A DNA stretch of 64,000 bases, from assembly GCF_041295575.1 (NCBI RefSeq), contig NZ_CP160452.1, positions 1,736,001 through 1,800,000 of the forward strand, given 5' to 3'. The notes below the pieces were generated by a model. That model was not told where the DNA came from. It saw only the letters and a program-made list of their open reading frames with translations, and did not search any database. Positions within the stretch are counted from its first letter, which is position 1, and each line of letters starts with the position of its first letter. Positions 44,582-53,749 of the stretch are shown piece by piece. A program made the position numbers and the translations under genes. The DNA comes from Sporosarcina pasteurii. Lineage in GTDB: Bacteria > Bacillota > Bacilli > Bacillales_A > Planococcaceae.

Positions 44582-44633
44582 GTTCATACCCCCAATTGGG
44601 TATAGTATAGTGTACCCAATTAAGGGTATGAAC
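44582..44633. other. 21-bp inverted repeat, oriT- or origin-like
   Basis: GTTCATACCCCCAATTGGGT..A and its near-perfect complement TACCCAATTaaGGGTATGAAC enclose a 10-base spacer, with TATAGTGT near the right arm. That plan recalls nick regions of MOBV-type mobilisable plasmids. No relaxase gene is seen in this window, so the call is tentative. Confidence 0.4.
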
Positions 44634-44868
44634 GGATTCATAGGCCTAAACCCCGTTACCGCTTGATATAAATGGGTTTCTATGATTGCTTTTACGTCTT
44701 CCAAGCCGACTAATACCCTCTGGTAGCCCTCAACACGCTCCAACTTTTCAATCCTTATGAGACCCCGTTTTGAGGGTAGTATCGCGGAGTAGCAAAGGGG
44801 GAACTAGTTACTAGTAAAGGATTATTAACCCCTTTCCGAAATGCTAAAATTGATTGGTATATAAAGAT

Positions 44869-45078
44869 TTACTTTAATTCTTCGGAGTCTATACGCGGCT
44901 CAAAAAATTGTTCTCTAAAAACATGGAAAAACCATTTCCTTTCTACCAGATATTCGAGTCTCCATGAATATTCCATGCTATCGAAAAAAGCTATTATTGA
45001 GTCACGGAAAATTTTCATGCCGTGGTTCCCATGAATACTATAAATCTCATATTTTAATCTATAAAGTTCTTGATTCAT
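44869..45078 (-). CDS. Possible small hypothetical protein
   Basis: 69 residues rich in aromatic and charged positions (FDSMEYSWRLEYLVERKWFF). The ribosome site is poor. No family recognised. Confidence 0.35.
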   Translation of the reverse strand: MNQELYRLKYEIYSIHGNHGMKIFRDSIIAFFDSMEYSWRLEYLVERKWFFHVFREQFFEPRIDSEELK

Positions 45079-45592
45079 CTTCAGAAAAACACCAAATACC
45101 CGTGCCGTTGTCCAAAGCGATATCAGCCATGTCTTGCAACGTTACATTAAATTTTGTCGTAAATAGCATTTTCTCATATTTTAATATCTGTGGATTAATA
45201 ATATCTGTGGATTAATGTGAATATGTAGGAAGTGTAGCTCATTATCTTCTTGTAAACTCTCCCTAATAAAGTTTTGTTCTGCAGCAAATTTACGTAAATT
45301 GGAACATTACTTACTAGTGCAGTTGTGTTTGAATTTATGACTTAATTAAGAAGAAATCCAGATATTAAAGGACCGGGATAAAATAGTAGTCAAGTATATA
45401 TGGGGACATTATGAATTAAAAGTGGAGTTGTTATGGCACTTAAATAGTACATAATTGAAAAAATCCCCTTCCTACTACCAATAGGAAGGAGATATTGCTA
45501 CAGGACACCATTATATTTGTCCACAGTAGCCGTGGCTACACTATCTATTTATTGTCTTCATTTTTTTTGCAAACTACCTTACCGTTAATTTA
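45079..45592. other. Non-coding stretch with small hairpins
   Basis: No gene seen. A stem CTTCCTA/TAGGAAG (about 45466-45487) and GTAGCC/GGCTAC (about 45526) are present; they may be terminators for genes on the minus strand. Confidence 0.35.
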
Positions 45593-45913
45593 TTAACGTA
45601 AATTCAATCCGGCCATATCAACCGTGAATAGATCACATGACTTGTCCATGAGCATCTCAAATTGATCAGCTGTAATTTCACTTGATAATCCCAGTAATGA
45701 CTCAGTAACCAGCATACCTACAATTCGATCACCCGCCTCATTTACGGAATATGTTTTCATATCCGATTTAAGATATTGTAATGAATTGGATGCATCGTGC
45801 TTATATTCTCTTTTAATCGTACGCGTTTCTACAACCTCTGTACCTGAATTATTCATATTATAGTTTATCGAAAAATGATAGGTGATCTCTTTCCCTATGG
45901 ATAATGTGTCCAT
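45593..45913 (-). CDS. Hypothetical protein
   Basis: 106 residues, AAACGGAGGAA before ATG 45913. Composition is ordinary: N-terminal beta-like half, C-terminal helical half (ITADQFEMLMDKSCDLF). It follows the gene at 46009-46296 on the same strand by about 95 bases, so both may be one transcript. Family not recognised. Confidence 0.55.
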   Translation of the reverse strand: MDTLSIGKEITYHFSINYNMNNSGTEVVETRTIKREYKHDASNSLQYLKSDMKTYSVNEAGDRIVGMLVTESLLGLSSEITADQFEMLMDKSCDLFTVDMAGLNLR

Positions 45914-46008
45914 TCGAATATTCCTCCGTTTCTATATGCTAGCAATAGGATTCTACCACTTGCTACTCTTGCCGTTATTCCAAAATTAACCCGTAACTGA
46001 CACCCCCT

Positions 46009-46296
46009 TTATTTGTTTGGTAATAATTTATCAACAAAAAATGAAAAACCATCTTTAAATGCTGTACGATAAATTATCTTGCTTTGCTCTTCCACATGTT
46101 CGTATACATGGTTTCGAAGATCTTCAATTAATTCATGTGTTTCTCTTTCACCGAGGTCTTTAATACTTGAGGAAAGCCTTTGTTCTAAACCCTGATAAAC
46201 GCCCTCCATAGCCGTTGCAAATTCTTTGCTAGTCAATATACTATCTAGCCGATTTTGAATTAACTCATTAACCACTTTTGAATAACCATCAATCAT
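46009..46296 (-). CDS. Hypothetical helical protein
   Basis: 95 residues, wholly helical in appearance (SSIKDLGERETHELIEDLRN). GAGGGGAG precedes the ATG. It is divergent from the XRE regulator at 46417, with about 120 bases between holding both promoters. Function unknown. Confidence 0.55.
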   Translation of the reverse strand: MIDGYSKVVNELIQNRLDSILTSKEFATAMEGVYQGLEQRLSSSIKDLGERETHELIEDLRNHVYEHVEEQSKIIYRTAFKDGFSFFVDKLLPNK

Positions 46297-46416
46297 CTAT
46301 ACACTCCCCTCATTCATCAAATGAATATATCACATTATCGAATATACCATGTAATATATTGATTGTAAAACGAGAAAATAATACGATGATATAAACACAA
46401 CGGGAGGAAATTTATC

Positions 46417-46779
46417 ATGAACGATTTTCAAGCTGGTAATTTGATCAGAAAACTGAGGAAAGAAAATAACTTAACAATGGTTAATTTCGCAAGGGAACTT
46501 GGACTTTCCCAGCCTTCCCTATCACGTATAGAAAGCGGTAACCAAGAAATCACTTTATCCCTATTGGAAAAAGTATGTACAGTTTTTAATATATCATTGA
46601 GCGAATTTATTCACATGTTAGAGGATAATAGTAGGCTACAAAGAATTGAGTTTAGTGAAGATGATAAAGTGGCGACCGAAGAGGAGCTTGATATAATTTT
46701 ATCTGAAGTATTTGCAACGTTATCATTCGATCAGAAAAAAGGATTCTATGCGTTGTTATTACCTTATATAAAAGACTAG
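46417..46779 (+). CDS. XRE-family transcriptional regulator
   Basis: 120 residues. Residues 7-62 are a typical XRE helix-turn-helix (IRKLRKENNLTMVNFARELG, LSQPSLSRIESGNQEI), followed by an acidic helical tail. GGGAGG lies nine bases before ATG. Its divergent neighbour at 46009-46296 suggests it controls that operon and itself. SinR- or plasmid-repressor-like proteins share this layout. Confidence 0.85.
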   Translation: MNDFQAGNLIRKLRKENNLTMVNFARELGLSQPSLSRIESGNQEITLSLLEKVCTVFNISLSEFIHMLEDNSRLQRIEFSEDDKVATEEELDIILSEVFATLSFDQKKGFYALLLPYIKD

Positions 46780-47000
46780 GACGAACATCCGTTTTGATTA
46801 TTAGGGTATCATAATTCGCTTGGTCAAAGGAATCTCTTTTCAAGTTTTTCTTTTTAGTTCTATCTCATTCGCCGGATATATCAAGTGACAATGCCAATAA
46901 AGAACATAAACGTACATTGAAAGGGCTGTAACCAATAAATGCATACGGGAAAAAAGTGTAATAAGTAAAATAATGTCGGGGGAAGGATAACAAATGACAT

Positions 47001-47192
47001 GGGGTAAGAAATAAAGCAACAAGCACTTCACCAACAATACGAGAAAAACATCGAGGAATTAAAAGATATCGGGATTCACTATGTTCCGCTAAAGGAATAT
47101 CTAAATAAGGATGCATATGAATATGCAACCGGCCTAATTCCAACTTATAAGCCATCCATATTAGAGCAACTAAGAATATCCATACGGAAATA
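47001..47192 (+). pseudogene. Decayed plus-strand gene fragment
   Basis: A frame without start codon reads KQQALHQQYEKNIEELKDIG, then HYVPLKEYLNKDAYEYATGL and ends at a stop. The text is protein-like but truncated. The surrounding 46780-47394 stretch has no other intact gene. Confidence 0.4.
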
Positions 47193-47393
47193 AAAAAGTG
47201 AACTTTAATTCTGAAAAACATTGTTGCATTGCAAGCAGTGCGGAATGTAATTGTATGTGGTCTATATCTTACAAAAGGAAGTGTTAACATAATAACGGGT
47301 TCGGTTGATGGGGAGAAAACGCTGAAACGCTCTTCAATTGTCATCCTAATCAGCATATGTTTCGCACCATAAATCAACAGTATAAACAGCATT

Positions 47394-47418
47394 AAAAACG
47401 CACAATCTGTGCGTTTTT
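47394..47418. terminator. Bidirectional terminator
   Basis: AAAAACGCACA/TGTGCGTTTTT, perfect 11-bp stem. Confidence 0.8.
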
Positions 47419-47460
47419 ACTAGCCGTATTTTTTTTGTAACTTCTATATTCCTTACCCAA

Positions 47461-47570
47461 CAACCGCGCCTGATTGTTTAACAAATACTGCTTTTCTTTG
47501 TTGAATCCAAAGAGTAAATGCTAACTCTCATTACTCCACCGTCAATGACTACCATTAAAGTAATTAAAGC
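47461..47570 (-). repeat. Displaced remnant of a cassette-array unit
   Basis: CGCGCCTGATTGTTTAACAA and the following 80 bases match 5260-5355, covering palindrome E2 and the 3' part of the 60-residue gene, with a few changes. The array's elements have therefore spread to a second locus. Confidence 0.6.
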
Positions 47571-47673
47571 CCCCCCTGCCACTAAAACAATTCAAAACGT
47601 TTGGAATAGCTTGAGGGACAGGGATGCTAATTAAACAACAAACTTTTGGTATTTATCAATCAATAGTCGAGTG

Positions 47674-49044
47674 TCACCCGCCAATTTTCGGAAGGCGTAT
47701 CATTACTCTTGTTCCTACATTTAGTTTACCTTCTATCTCAATCTTCCCTTGGTGCGCATCTACTAACGCCTTTACGATGGATAACCCAATTCCCATCCCG
47801 CCAGTTTTTCTATCCCTTGATTTATCGCCACGATAAAATCTTTCAAATAGATACGGCAAATCCTCCGCAGCAATGCCTGTGCCTTCATCGCAAATAATAA
47901 ATCCAAGATAATCATCAGACTCCTCGATTTCAACTGAAACAACGTTGCCCGCCGGTGTATACTGAAGTGCGTTGTTGATTATATTGGTTAATATCTGAAT
48001 GACACGATCTGGATCTGCTATGAACCAACATTCCTTTGTCGGCTTTTCAATATTTAAGTGTACGCCTTTTTCCAAGTATGACGGTGTAAAATGTTCTTCT
48101 ATTAGCCCCAATAAACTTCTTACTTCTATCCTAGTTTTTTGAAGCTTTATTTGTGGATTTTCTGCAGCAAGTAACTTCTCCATTTCATTCACAAGACGAA
48201 CTAGCCGCATTAACTCGTCATGACTTTGTTGTAATCGTTTAGGGGTTGGTTCAAATACACCGTCTTGATACGCTTCTATTTGACTTCTTAACGTTGCAAG
48301 CGGTGTTCGTATTTCATGAGCAAAGTCGGCTGTAAATTGTTTTCGTAGCGCTTCTTCTTTTGAAAGCGACTCAGCAAGTTTATTAAATGATTCAGCGAGC
48401 GGTTTCATTTCGTCTGTTAATTCTTGAACAGGTACTTGCGGATGCAATTTATGTTCTTGTAGGTCCCGAATTGCTTTTGTTAATTTTTCGAATCCGGCTG
48501 TTAATCGTTTTGCAAACAATAGGCTGAACAAAATGGCTAATATTACCGTTACAATGACGGCAACAAAAATATTTGTTTTTATAGATCTTATAAATACAAC
48601 TTCCTCGCCTACCATTTTCTTCGGAAAATAAACTTCCATTTCGCCAATGGCATGATCATCAACGATTAGGTCATATGCTATCATTTGATATTCGGTCTCT
48701 ATTGCCCTGCCATGCATTCCCATATGGCCCATCATTCCAAGCATCATCGTAGTATCTCCTACGATTTGTCCGTTTTCATCAATGAGTCTATAATATAAAT
48801 GATCAGTCATTGCTTGCTGGTGCATTAAATTAGCCAGTTGTTGATTCACAAGAATCCCTGTTCCTTGATAAGTTTCTATTGCTTGTTTTTCAATTATCGA
48901 ACTGCTGTCCTCACGATTTTTCTGCAAATATTGATTAAATTGATTTTCAAATCCCCATAAAACAGAAAAACTTGTTAGAAGAATGCCAGAAAAAGAAACA
49001 ATTAATAGATAGAGCAAAATTTTAGAACGAAGTGTCCAACGCAT
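47674..49044 (-). CDS. Sensor histidine kinase
   Basis: About 456 residues. Two membrane segments flank an extracytoplasmic domain of about 130 residues that includes MMLGMMGHMGMHG, a Met/His cluster suggesting copper sensing. HAMP, then HisKA with DFAHEIRTPLATLRS (phospho-acceptor His), and HATPase_c with NNALQYTPAG and DEGTGI and GMGIGLSIV follow. ATG 49044 has GGAGG eight bases upstream and overlaps the response regulator gene. It pairs with the regulator upstream. Confidence 0.92.
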   Translation of the reverse strand: MRWTLRSKILLYLLIVSFSGILLTSFSVLWGFENQFNQYLQKNREDSSSIIEKQAIETYQGTGILVNQQLANLMHQQAMTDHLYYRLIDENGQIVGDTTMMLGMMGHMGMHGRAIETEYQMIAYDLIVDDHAIGEMEVYFPKKMVGEEVVFIRSIKTNIFVAVIVTVILAILFSLLFAKRLTAGFEKLTKAIRDLQEHKLHPQVPVQELTDEMKPLAESFNKLAESLSKEEALRKQFTADFAHEIRTPLATLRSQIEAYQDGVFEPTPKRLQQSHDELMRLVRLVNEMEKLLAAENPQIKLQKTRIEVRSLLGLIEEHFTPSYLEKGVHLNIEKPTKECWFIADPDRVIQILTNIINNALQYTPAGNVVSVEIEESDDYLGFIICDEGTGIAAEDLPYLFERFYRGDKSRDRKTGGMGIGLSIVKALVDAHQGKIEIEGKLNVGTRVMIRLPKIGG

Positions 49045-49735
49045 TTGAGGTGCCTCCAAACTTATACCCCATTCCAAATACAGTCTGAATATAGATTGGT
49101 TGCCTGGAGTCAGCTTCTATTTTTCTCCTTAAATTCTTAACATGGGTATCAATACTTCGTTCATATCCTTCATAATAAGCGCCGTCTTCCTGTACTTTTT
49201 CCAATAATTCAGCGCGACTGTATACACGGCCTGGATAACTTGCCATCGCAACCAATAATTTATATTCAATTGGCGTTAAAGAGACAATTTGATGATTCAA
49301 TTCAACCTTCTTTTTAAAAAGATCTATTTTCAATTTCCCATGATTAAATGATAAAAGTTTTTCATTTTCCGTTTTATTAACTCTTCGTAATATCGCTTTT
49401 GCTCTAATTACTACTTCCCTTGGGCTAAATGGTTTGGTAACATAATCATCTGCCCCGATGACTATTCCATTAATTAAATCTTCTTCCGCTGATTTTGCTG
49501 TTAACATAATAATAGGTACATCATTGTCTTTTCTAGTTAATCTGCAAACTTCTTCCCCCGATATGTCTGGAAGCATGAGATCTAATATAATGATATCTGG
49601 ATCATTTTCTTTTATTTTTTTTAATGCTTCTATCCCGTTAGATGCCAGAAAAATTTCCCAGCCTTCCTTTTCAAAGTATGCTTCTAACACTTCAAGAATC
49701 ATATCTTCATCATCAACGAGAAGGATTTTAGTCAT
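49022..49735 (-). CDS. OmpR-family response regulator
   Basis: 237 residues. Receiver domain with the acidic pair DDED near the N-terminus, the phospho-acceptor Asp in DIIILDLMLP and the conserved Lys in VTKPFSP; winged-helix DNA-binding domain with YSRAELLEKV and IDTHVKNLRRKI. AAGGGGG precedes the ATG. It is co-transcribed with the sensor kinase. In this copper locus it probably regulates the divergent small His/Met-rich genes. Confidence 0.93.
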   Translation of the reverse strand: MTKILLVDDEDMILEVLEAYFEKEGWEIFLASNGIEALKKIKENDPDIIILDLMLPDISGEEVCRLTRKDNDVPIIMLTAKSAEEDLINGIVIGADDYVTKPFSPREVVIRAKAILRRVNKTENEKLLSFNHGKLKIDLFKKKVELNHQIVSLTPIEYKLLVAMASYPGRVYSRAELLEKVQEDGAYYEGYERSIDTHVKNLRRKIEADSRQPIYIQTVFGMGYKFGGTSNALDTSF

Positions 49736-49873
49736 TTAAAAACCCCCTTTTTCCTTATAGTACCACCTATTCATGTGCAAATGAAAATCTTCACGACTTC
49801 CACATAAGTTCCCCATAAAATCTACATATCGCACATATATGATGTAAGTAAGAAGAGGAAGGAGATGTTGACG

Positions 49874-50107
49874 ATGAAAAAATTATTAGTCGGGTTTATT
49901 GCCGGTGCGGTTCTATTTGGAGGTGCAACTTTCGGTTTTGCACATTCAACAGGTAATGAATTCTTTGATTTTGAGGATATGAAACCACACATGGAAGAAA
50001 TGCATCCAAACTTCTCTCCACAGCAATATGAGCAAATGTATAAGGATTGTCATGGTGAAAACGGCTTTATGCATCCTCACATGAGAAGCCGGCATTTTAA
50101 TGAATAA
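49874..50107 (+). CDS. Small secreted His/Met-rich protein
   Basis: 77 residues from ATG 49874 (GGAAGGAG nine bases upstream; another ATG lies directly at that site). A signal-like segment (LLVGFIAGAVLFGGATFGFA) is followed by a region with many Met, His and acidic residues (MKPHMEEMHPNFS, FMHPHMRSRHF). The make-up fits metal, probably copper, binding outside the cell. It is divergent from the two-component system. Family not recognised. Confidence 0.6.
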   Translation: MKKLLVGFIAGAVLFGGATFGFAHSTGNEFFDFEDMKPHMEEMHPNFSPQQYEQMYKDCHGENGFMHPHMRSRHFNE

Positions 50108-50130
50108 TTTCTTTGTAGGAGAAGATTTCA

Positions 50131-50256
50131 ATGATGGGTGGCTATGGATTTGGGATGATGGGATATGGATTTATCGGATGGGCATTTAACCTTCTCGTGA
50201 TCAGCATCGTCGTTTATTATGCCGCCAAATTGGCAATGAAAAATTACGATAAATAA
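50131..50256 (+). CDS. Small Gly/Met-rich membrane protein
   Basis: 41 residues. An N-terminal GGYGFGMMGYGFIGW and one membrane segment (FNLLVISIVVYYAAKLAM) with a basic end. GGAG lies 11 bases upstream. It follows the His/Met-rich gene by 23 bases and shares its transcript; a terminator follows. Similar small membrane proteins occur in copper loci. Confidence 0.6.
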   Translation: MMGGYGFGMMGYGFIGWAFNLLVISIVVYYAAKLAMKNYDK

Positions 50257-50272
50257 AAACTGTGATAGAAAT

Positions 50273-50303
50273 AAGCTGTCCATCAATATTAGTGGACAGC
50301 TTT
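50273..50303 (+). terminator. Terminator after the small membrane gene
   Basis: AAGCTGTCC/GGACAGCTT followed by T-rich sequence. Confidence 0.8.
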
Positions 50304-50349
50304 CTCTTTTTCTCTTTTCATCAAGTATTCTCGTGTGTAAGAAAATTAT

Positions 50350-50902
50350 TTAGCCGATAGTTCGCTTTCCGTTACCCACTTATGATTTGTAACTTCTTCC
50401 CCGTCAGTAGTCGGAGTGGAATCAATCATATAGACAGTAGTTTTTTTCGGCCGAATCAATTTCAGCTATTGCACCTTTCATCCCCTTCATATGATTTGCT
50501 TCTATAGTGACCTCAGTTCCTGACTCCAATTCTTTATCATTGGCATCTTTTATCCTTTCTTGGATAACCCATTTATGATTTTCAACTCTTTCTCCACCAG
50601 TTACCGGTGTATAAGAGATGGCGTAAGCTGTTGTGTCGTAAGCGCCAACAATTGTTGTTACAGCCTTTCATATGATCTGCTGTAACAATTGCTTCACTTC
50701 AACTTTAAATGTCGGGTTTTCAGCGACTTTCAAGCTTTCAGGGACTTCACCTGAGCTGGAATGATTCATTTTCATTTCCATTTCCATGTCTTCTTGCTTC
50801 GGTTCATTATTGACATTTGTGTGTTTTTCATTGCTCGTATTGTTCCCGCATCCGCTTAAACCAATGACCACTGCGATACTAAAAAAGTAATTGCTTTTTC
50901 AT
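50350..50902 (-). pseudogene. ydhK-like (DUF1541) lipoprotein gene with several frameshifts
   Basis: Pieced together, the product parallels B. subtilis YdhK: a lipoprotein start (GLSGCGNN), an acidic Met-rich linker (EDMEMEMKMNHSSSG), and two DUF1541 repeats of the form HMKGMKGA..VY.IDSTPTTDG and NHKWVTESELSAK. The frame is broken at a T-run near the start, at a deleted base near 50690, by a short deletion in the first HMKG motif and by an extra A in an A-run near 50445. GGAG lies before ATG 50902. It is inactive. Confidence 0.8.
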
Positions 50903-50933
50903 TAAATTAACACTCCTTTTCTGAGATAAGCAT

Positions 50934-50973
50934 AAAAAAGCTATCCAAGAACTATTCTTTCTTGAGATAGCTT
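50934..50973 (-). terminator. Terminator of the four-helix copper protein gene
   Basis: AAGCTATC/GATAGCTT with inner AAGAA/TTCTT and a T-run on the minus strand. Confidence 0.85.
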
Positions 50974-50996
50974 AAAATTAAACTTCCTTCCCTTTT

Positions 50997-51323
50997 TTAA
51001 GCTGCCATTTTCCTGCACACCCCTGCACACTTTCGGCACGCTTCAGCACAGCTTTGGCAATGGTCGTGATTATGCTTTTCGCACTCCCCCGCGCAGCGTT
51101 CACAAACTTCTGCACAAAGTTCTAAAATTTGCTTGGTAAAAGTGCTATTTCGTGTAATGGCTTGTGCAGTAAACGCACATATATCTGCACATTCGCGGTC
51201 CAAACGGATACTATCAGCCATCATCTCCATATCTTCCTCTTTCAAGCACGCATCAAAACAGACATTACATGCCTCCAAACATTCTAACAATGCCTTTAGA
51301 CATTCTTCGTATTTAGTATTCAT
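50997..51323 (-). CDS. Four-helix-bundle Cys-rich copper-binding protein
   Basis: 108 residues from ATG 51323 (GGAGG eight bases upstream). Cys residues recur along four helices (LLECLEACNVCFDACLK; ELCAEVCERCAGECEKH; HCQSCAEACRKCAGVCRK), the pattern of DUF326/YhjQ-type and Csp copper-storage proteins, which hold many Cu(I) ions inside a tetrameric bundle. It lies between the ydhK remnant and the multicopper oxidase gene. Confidence 0.88.
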   Translation of the reverse strand: MNTKYEECLKALLECLEACNVCFDACLKEEDMEMMADSIRLDRECADICAFTAQAITRNSTFTKQILELCAEVCERCAGECEKHNHDHCQSCAEACRKCAGVCRKMAA

Positions 51324-51541
51324 GAAATCGCCTCCGAATATAGTTGTTGTCGGAAATATTTTTCCCTTCAAAAGCGTTTTCAAACTGAAAAGAAGAAACT
51401 CCTCAAAAAACCCTTATTTCCATTAGAATTATTGCGTATAAATTTAAAGAAGCCAGTATGTACAAATACACACTGACTCCTTCTTTAGTGAATTTCATTA
51501 TTTATGCTAACAAAGCAGACTTCTACACGATTAAATTGATT

Positions 51542-53032
51542 TTATTCCACTTTCACCTGCCCCATCATGCCATTGTCCTCATGTTCAAGAATATGACAGT
51601 GGAACATATACACGCCCTTATGCTTAAATTGTATCGCTATTTTAACTGTTTCGTCTGGCTTTATGGAGAAACTGTCCTTCCATCCACGTTCATTTTGCGG
51701 TGGTGCTTCTCCATCCCTTGAAATGATTTTAAATTGTGCCCCATGAACGTGGAATGGATGAATCATGCCGCCCATCATATCCGGTTTATTGTAAATTTCC
51801 CATACTTCGGTAACGCCTTGTTGTTGTGTAAAGTCAATTCTTTCCGGATCAAATTTCTTCCCATTTATCTCTACCATATCCATCATTCCAAAGAGTTCGA
51901 CTTTCTTTGTAACTGGCAAATTCTTCTCTTCTTCTGTCAATGTAAAATCATTCAATTCTCCAGGAATCTCACTATTTACTCCGTTTTGATCAGAAATCTC
52001 AAATGGTAAAAGGACATACCCATCTTCATTAATTAACGCCAAGTCATTTTCCGCATTAAACTGTGAAAAATCAATGATGATTTCTGCTCTTTCTGAAGGC
52101 GTCAGTGTAACTTCATTCAAAGTAACTGGTGCATTCAAGAAGCCTCCATCCGTGGCGATTTGAACAAAAGAATCCCCCGTATTCAATTTAAATGTATAAT
52201 TTCTCGCATTCGATCCATTTAATAAACGAAGACGTACTTTCTCTTGGTTTACAGTCAACTTAGGATTGAGCGTTCCATTAATCAATAATGTCTCACCGAC
52301 TGTCCCGTCATCATTCATTGCGGCATTGTAATTCAACTCATGCTTATCATCAAAGATTCTATCCTGAAAAATCAAAGGAATGTCATTCTTTCCGTAATCA
52401 TTTGGCAATCCTAGGCTTTTGGAATTATCGTCCTCAATATAAATTAACCCTGCAAGTCCATTATATACTTGCTCGGCAGTTTTGCCGTGAGGATGTGGAT
52501 GGAACCACAATGTTGATGCCTCTTGCGTCACTTCAAATTCAATCACTTTTTCTTCTCCAGGCTGAAGGGCATCATGCGGTCCACCATCTGCCTCCCCTGA
52601 TACTTCTAGTCCATGCCAATGAAAGGTTGTCTCCTCATCCAATTCATTTATCGTTCTAATTTTAACTTTGTCGCCTTTTTCAAAATGAAGCATCGGTCCT
52701 AAAAACGAACCATTGTATCCATATGTATTTGTTTCAATACCATTGAATATTTCAGTTTGCCCTTTTTGTGCTTTAACTGTATATACAATTCCCTCTTCAT
52801 TATCCGGTTCAAGCATCGCTGGGATTTTCAATTCATTTTCTCCTGTTGAGTCGTTTAAAGGCACCACCTCATCATGGCTCATATGACCTTCCATCATGTC
52901 ATGCATTTCTTCCATATGTTGATTCATATCCGAATGTTCCATTTCCACGTCAGGTTGTGAACTATTATTACTGCAACCGCTGATAATCAATATACTTATC
53001 GCCAATGCGGTAATCCTGATTTTAATCCCCAT
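51542..53032 (-). CDS. Multicopper oxidase lipoprotein
   Basis: About 496 residues with three cupredoxin domains and a lipoprotein signal (LIISGCSNNSS). Copper ligand sets are intact: FHWHGLEVSG, WFHPHPHG, the C-terminal HPFHVHGA and HCHILEHEDNGMMG. Such enzymes oxidise Cu(I) to less toxic Cu(II) outside the cell. A Met-rich N-terminal linker follows the signal. ATG 53032 has GGAGGCGGAG upstream. It points away from the cupredoxin gene at 53247, with which it may share a control region. Confidence 0.93.
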   Translation of the reverse strand: MGIKIRITALAISILIISGCSNNSSQPDVEMEHSDMNQHMEEMHDMMEGHMSHDEVVPLNDSTGENELKIPAMLEPDNEEGIVYTVKAQKGQTEIFNGIETNTYGYNGSFLGPMLHFEKGDKVKIRTINELDEETTFHWHGLEVSGEADGGPHDALQPGEEKVIEFEVTQEASTLWFHPHPHGKTAEQVYNGLAGLIYIEDDNSKSLGLPNDYGKNDIPLIFQDRIFDDKHELNYNAAMNDDGTVGETLLINGTLNPKLTVNQEKVRLRLLNGSNARNYTFKLNTGDSFVQIATDGGFLNAPVTLNEVTLTPSERAEIIIDFSQFNAENDLALINEDGYVLLPFEISDQNGVNSEIPGELNDFTLTEEEKNLPVTKKVELFGMMDMVEINGKKFDPERIDFTQQQGVTEVWEIYNKPDMMGGMIHPFHVHGAQFKIISRDGEAPPQNERGWKDSFSIKPDETVKIAIQFKHKGVYMFHCHILEHEDNGMMGQVKVE

Positions 53033-53246
53033 CAATTACTCCGCCTCCCCTTTGTATTTTTCCTTCTCTAGTTTAACAAGAGAATATCAAATAACTATGC
53101 AAAATTAGGAGAGTCTATTTCCGCCTACCGATAATCGTCATAACTTTGTCTTATTTTCTCCATAGATAATGGATATGTGATAGATATTATTATATATAAG
53201 AGGGATAAAATGAAATAAATCCCCAAACATATAGGAGGTATTCATT

Positions 53247-53636
53247 TTGAGAAAGTGGTTAATGTTAACACTACTGTTAAGTGTTTTGGTTGTTCTTGCT
53301 GCTTGTAGCGGAAAAGATACAACTGAAACAACCGGACAGGTAGATAATACTGGCGCTTCGGAAGATACATCTTCTGGTAATGAAATCAATATTACAGGGA
53401 TTAACTTTGAATTCGATCAGGCTGAGTACACAGTTAAAGCTGGCGAAGAGGTTAAAATAACTTATCAAAACGAGGAAGGCATGCACGGAATTGCTATTGA
53501 CGGCCTCGACGTGGATATAAAAGGCGATGGAGAGGCTACTTTTACACCTACAGAGCCAGGCGAATATACGATTTACTGCAACATTCCATGTGGGGCAGGT
53601 CATGATGATATGAAGTCGACACTAATTGTCACATAA
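53247..53636 (+). CDS. CuA-motif cupredoxin lipoprotein
   Basis: 129 residues. A lipoprotein signal (LLLSVLVVLAACSGKD) and a short acidic linker precede a cupredoxin domain ending YCNIPCGAGHDDM. This C-x3-C-x3-H-x2-M set is the CuA-centre signature of cytochrome oxidase subunit II, with the upstream His at MHGIAI. Here it is a free-standing domain tied to the membrane by lipid, not part of an oxidase. Start TTG at 53247 with AGGAGG nine bases upstream. Role in electron transfer or copper handling outside the cell is likely. Confidence 0.88.
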   Translation: MRKWLMLTLLLSVLVVLAACSGKDTTETTGQVDNTGASEDTSSGNEINITGINFEFDQAEYTVKAGEEVKITYQNEEGMHGIAIDGLDVDIKGDGEATFTPTEPGEYTIYCNIPCGAGHDDMKSTLIVT

Positions 53637-53670
53637 TCTGATTAGCACTTGCCTATTTCAAAGTAGGTAA

Positions 53671-53715
53671 AAAAATGAGTAGGATTGGAGGTTTTTCCTA
53701 TCCTACTCATTTTTA
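53671..53715. terminator. Bidirectional terminator between cupredoxin and copA
   Basis: AAAATGAGTAGGAT/TATCCTACTCATTTT with A and T runs. Confidence 0.9.
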
Positions 53716-53749
53716 TGCTTACATTTTCTATGCTTCTATCATACAAAGA

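Noticed and set aside
44558..44743. 61-codon minus-strand ORF
   Set aside because: It spans the 21-bp inverted repeat and has no ribosome site; the repeat explains the sequence better.
46865..47392. 175-codon minus-strand ORF
   Set aside because: The opposite strand holds protein-like fragments (47001-47192), so this is likely a shadow of a decayed gene; composition is odd (His, Phe, Ser-rich).
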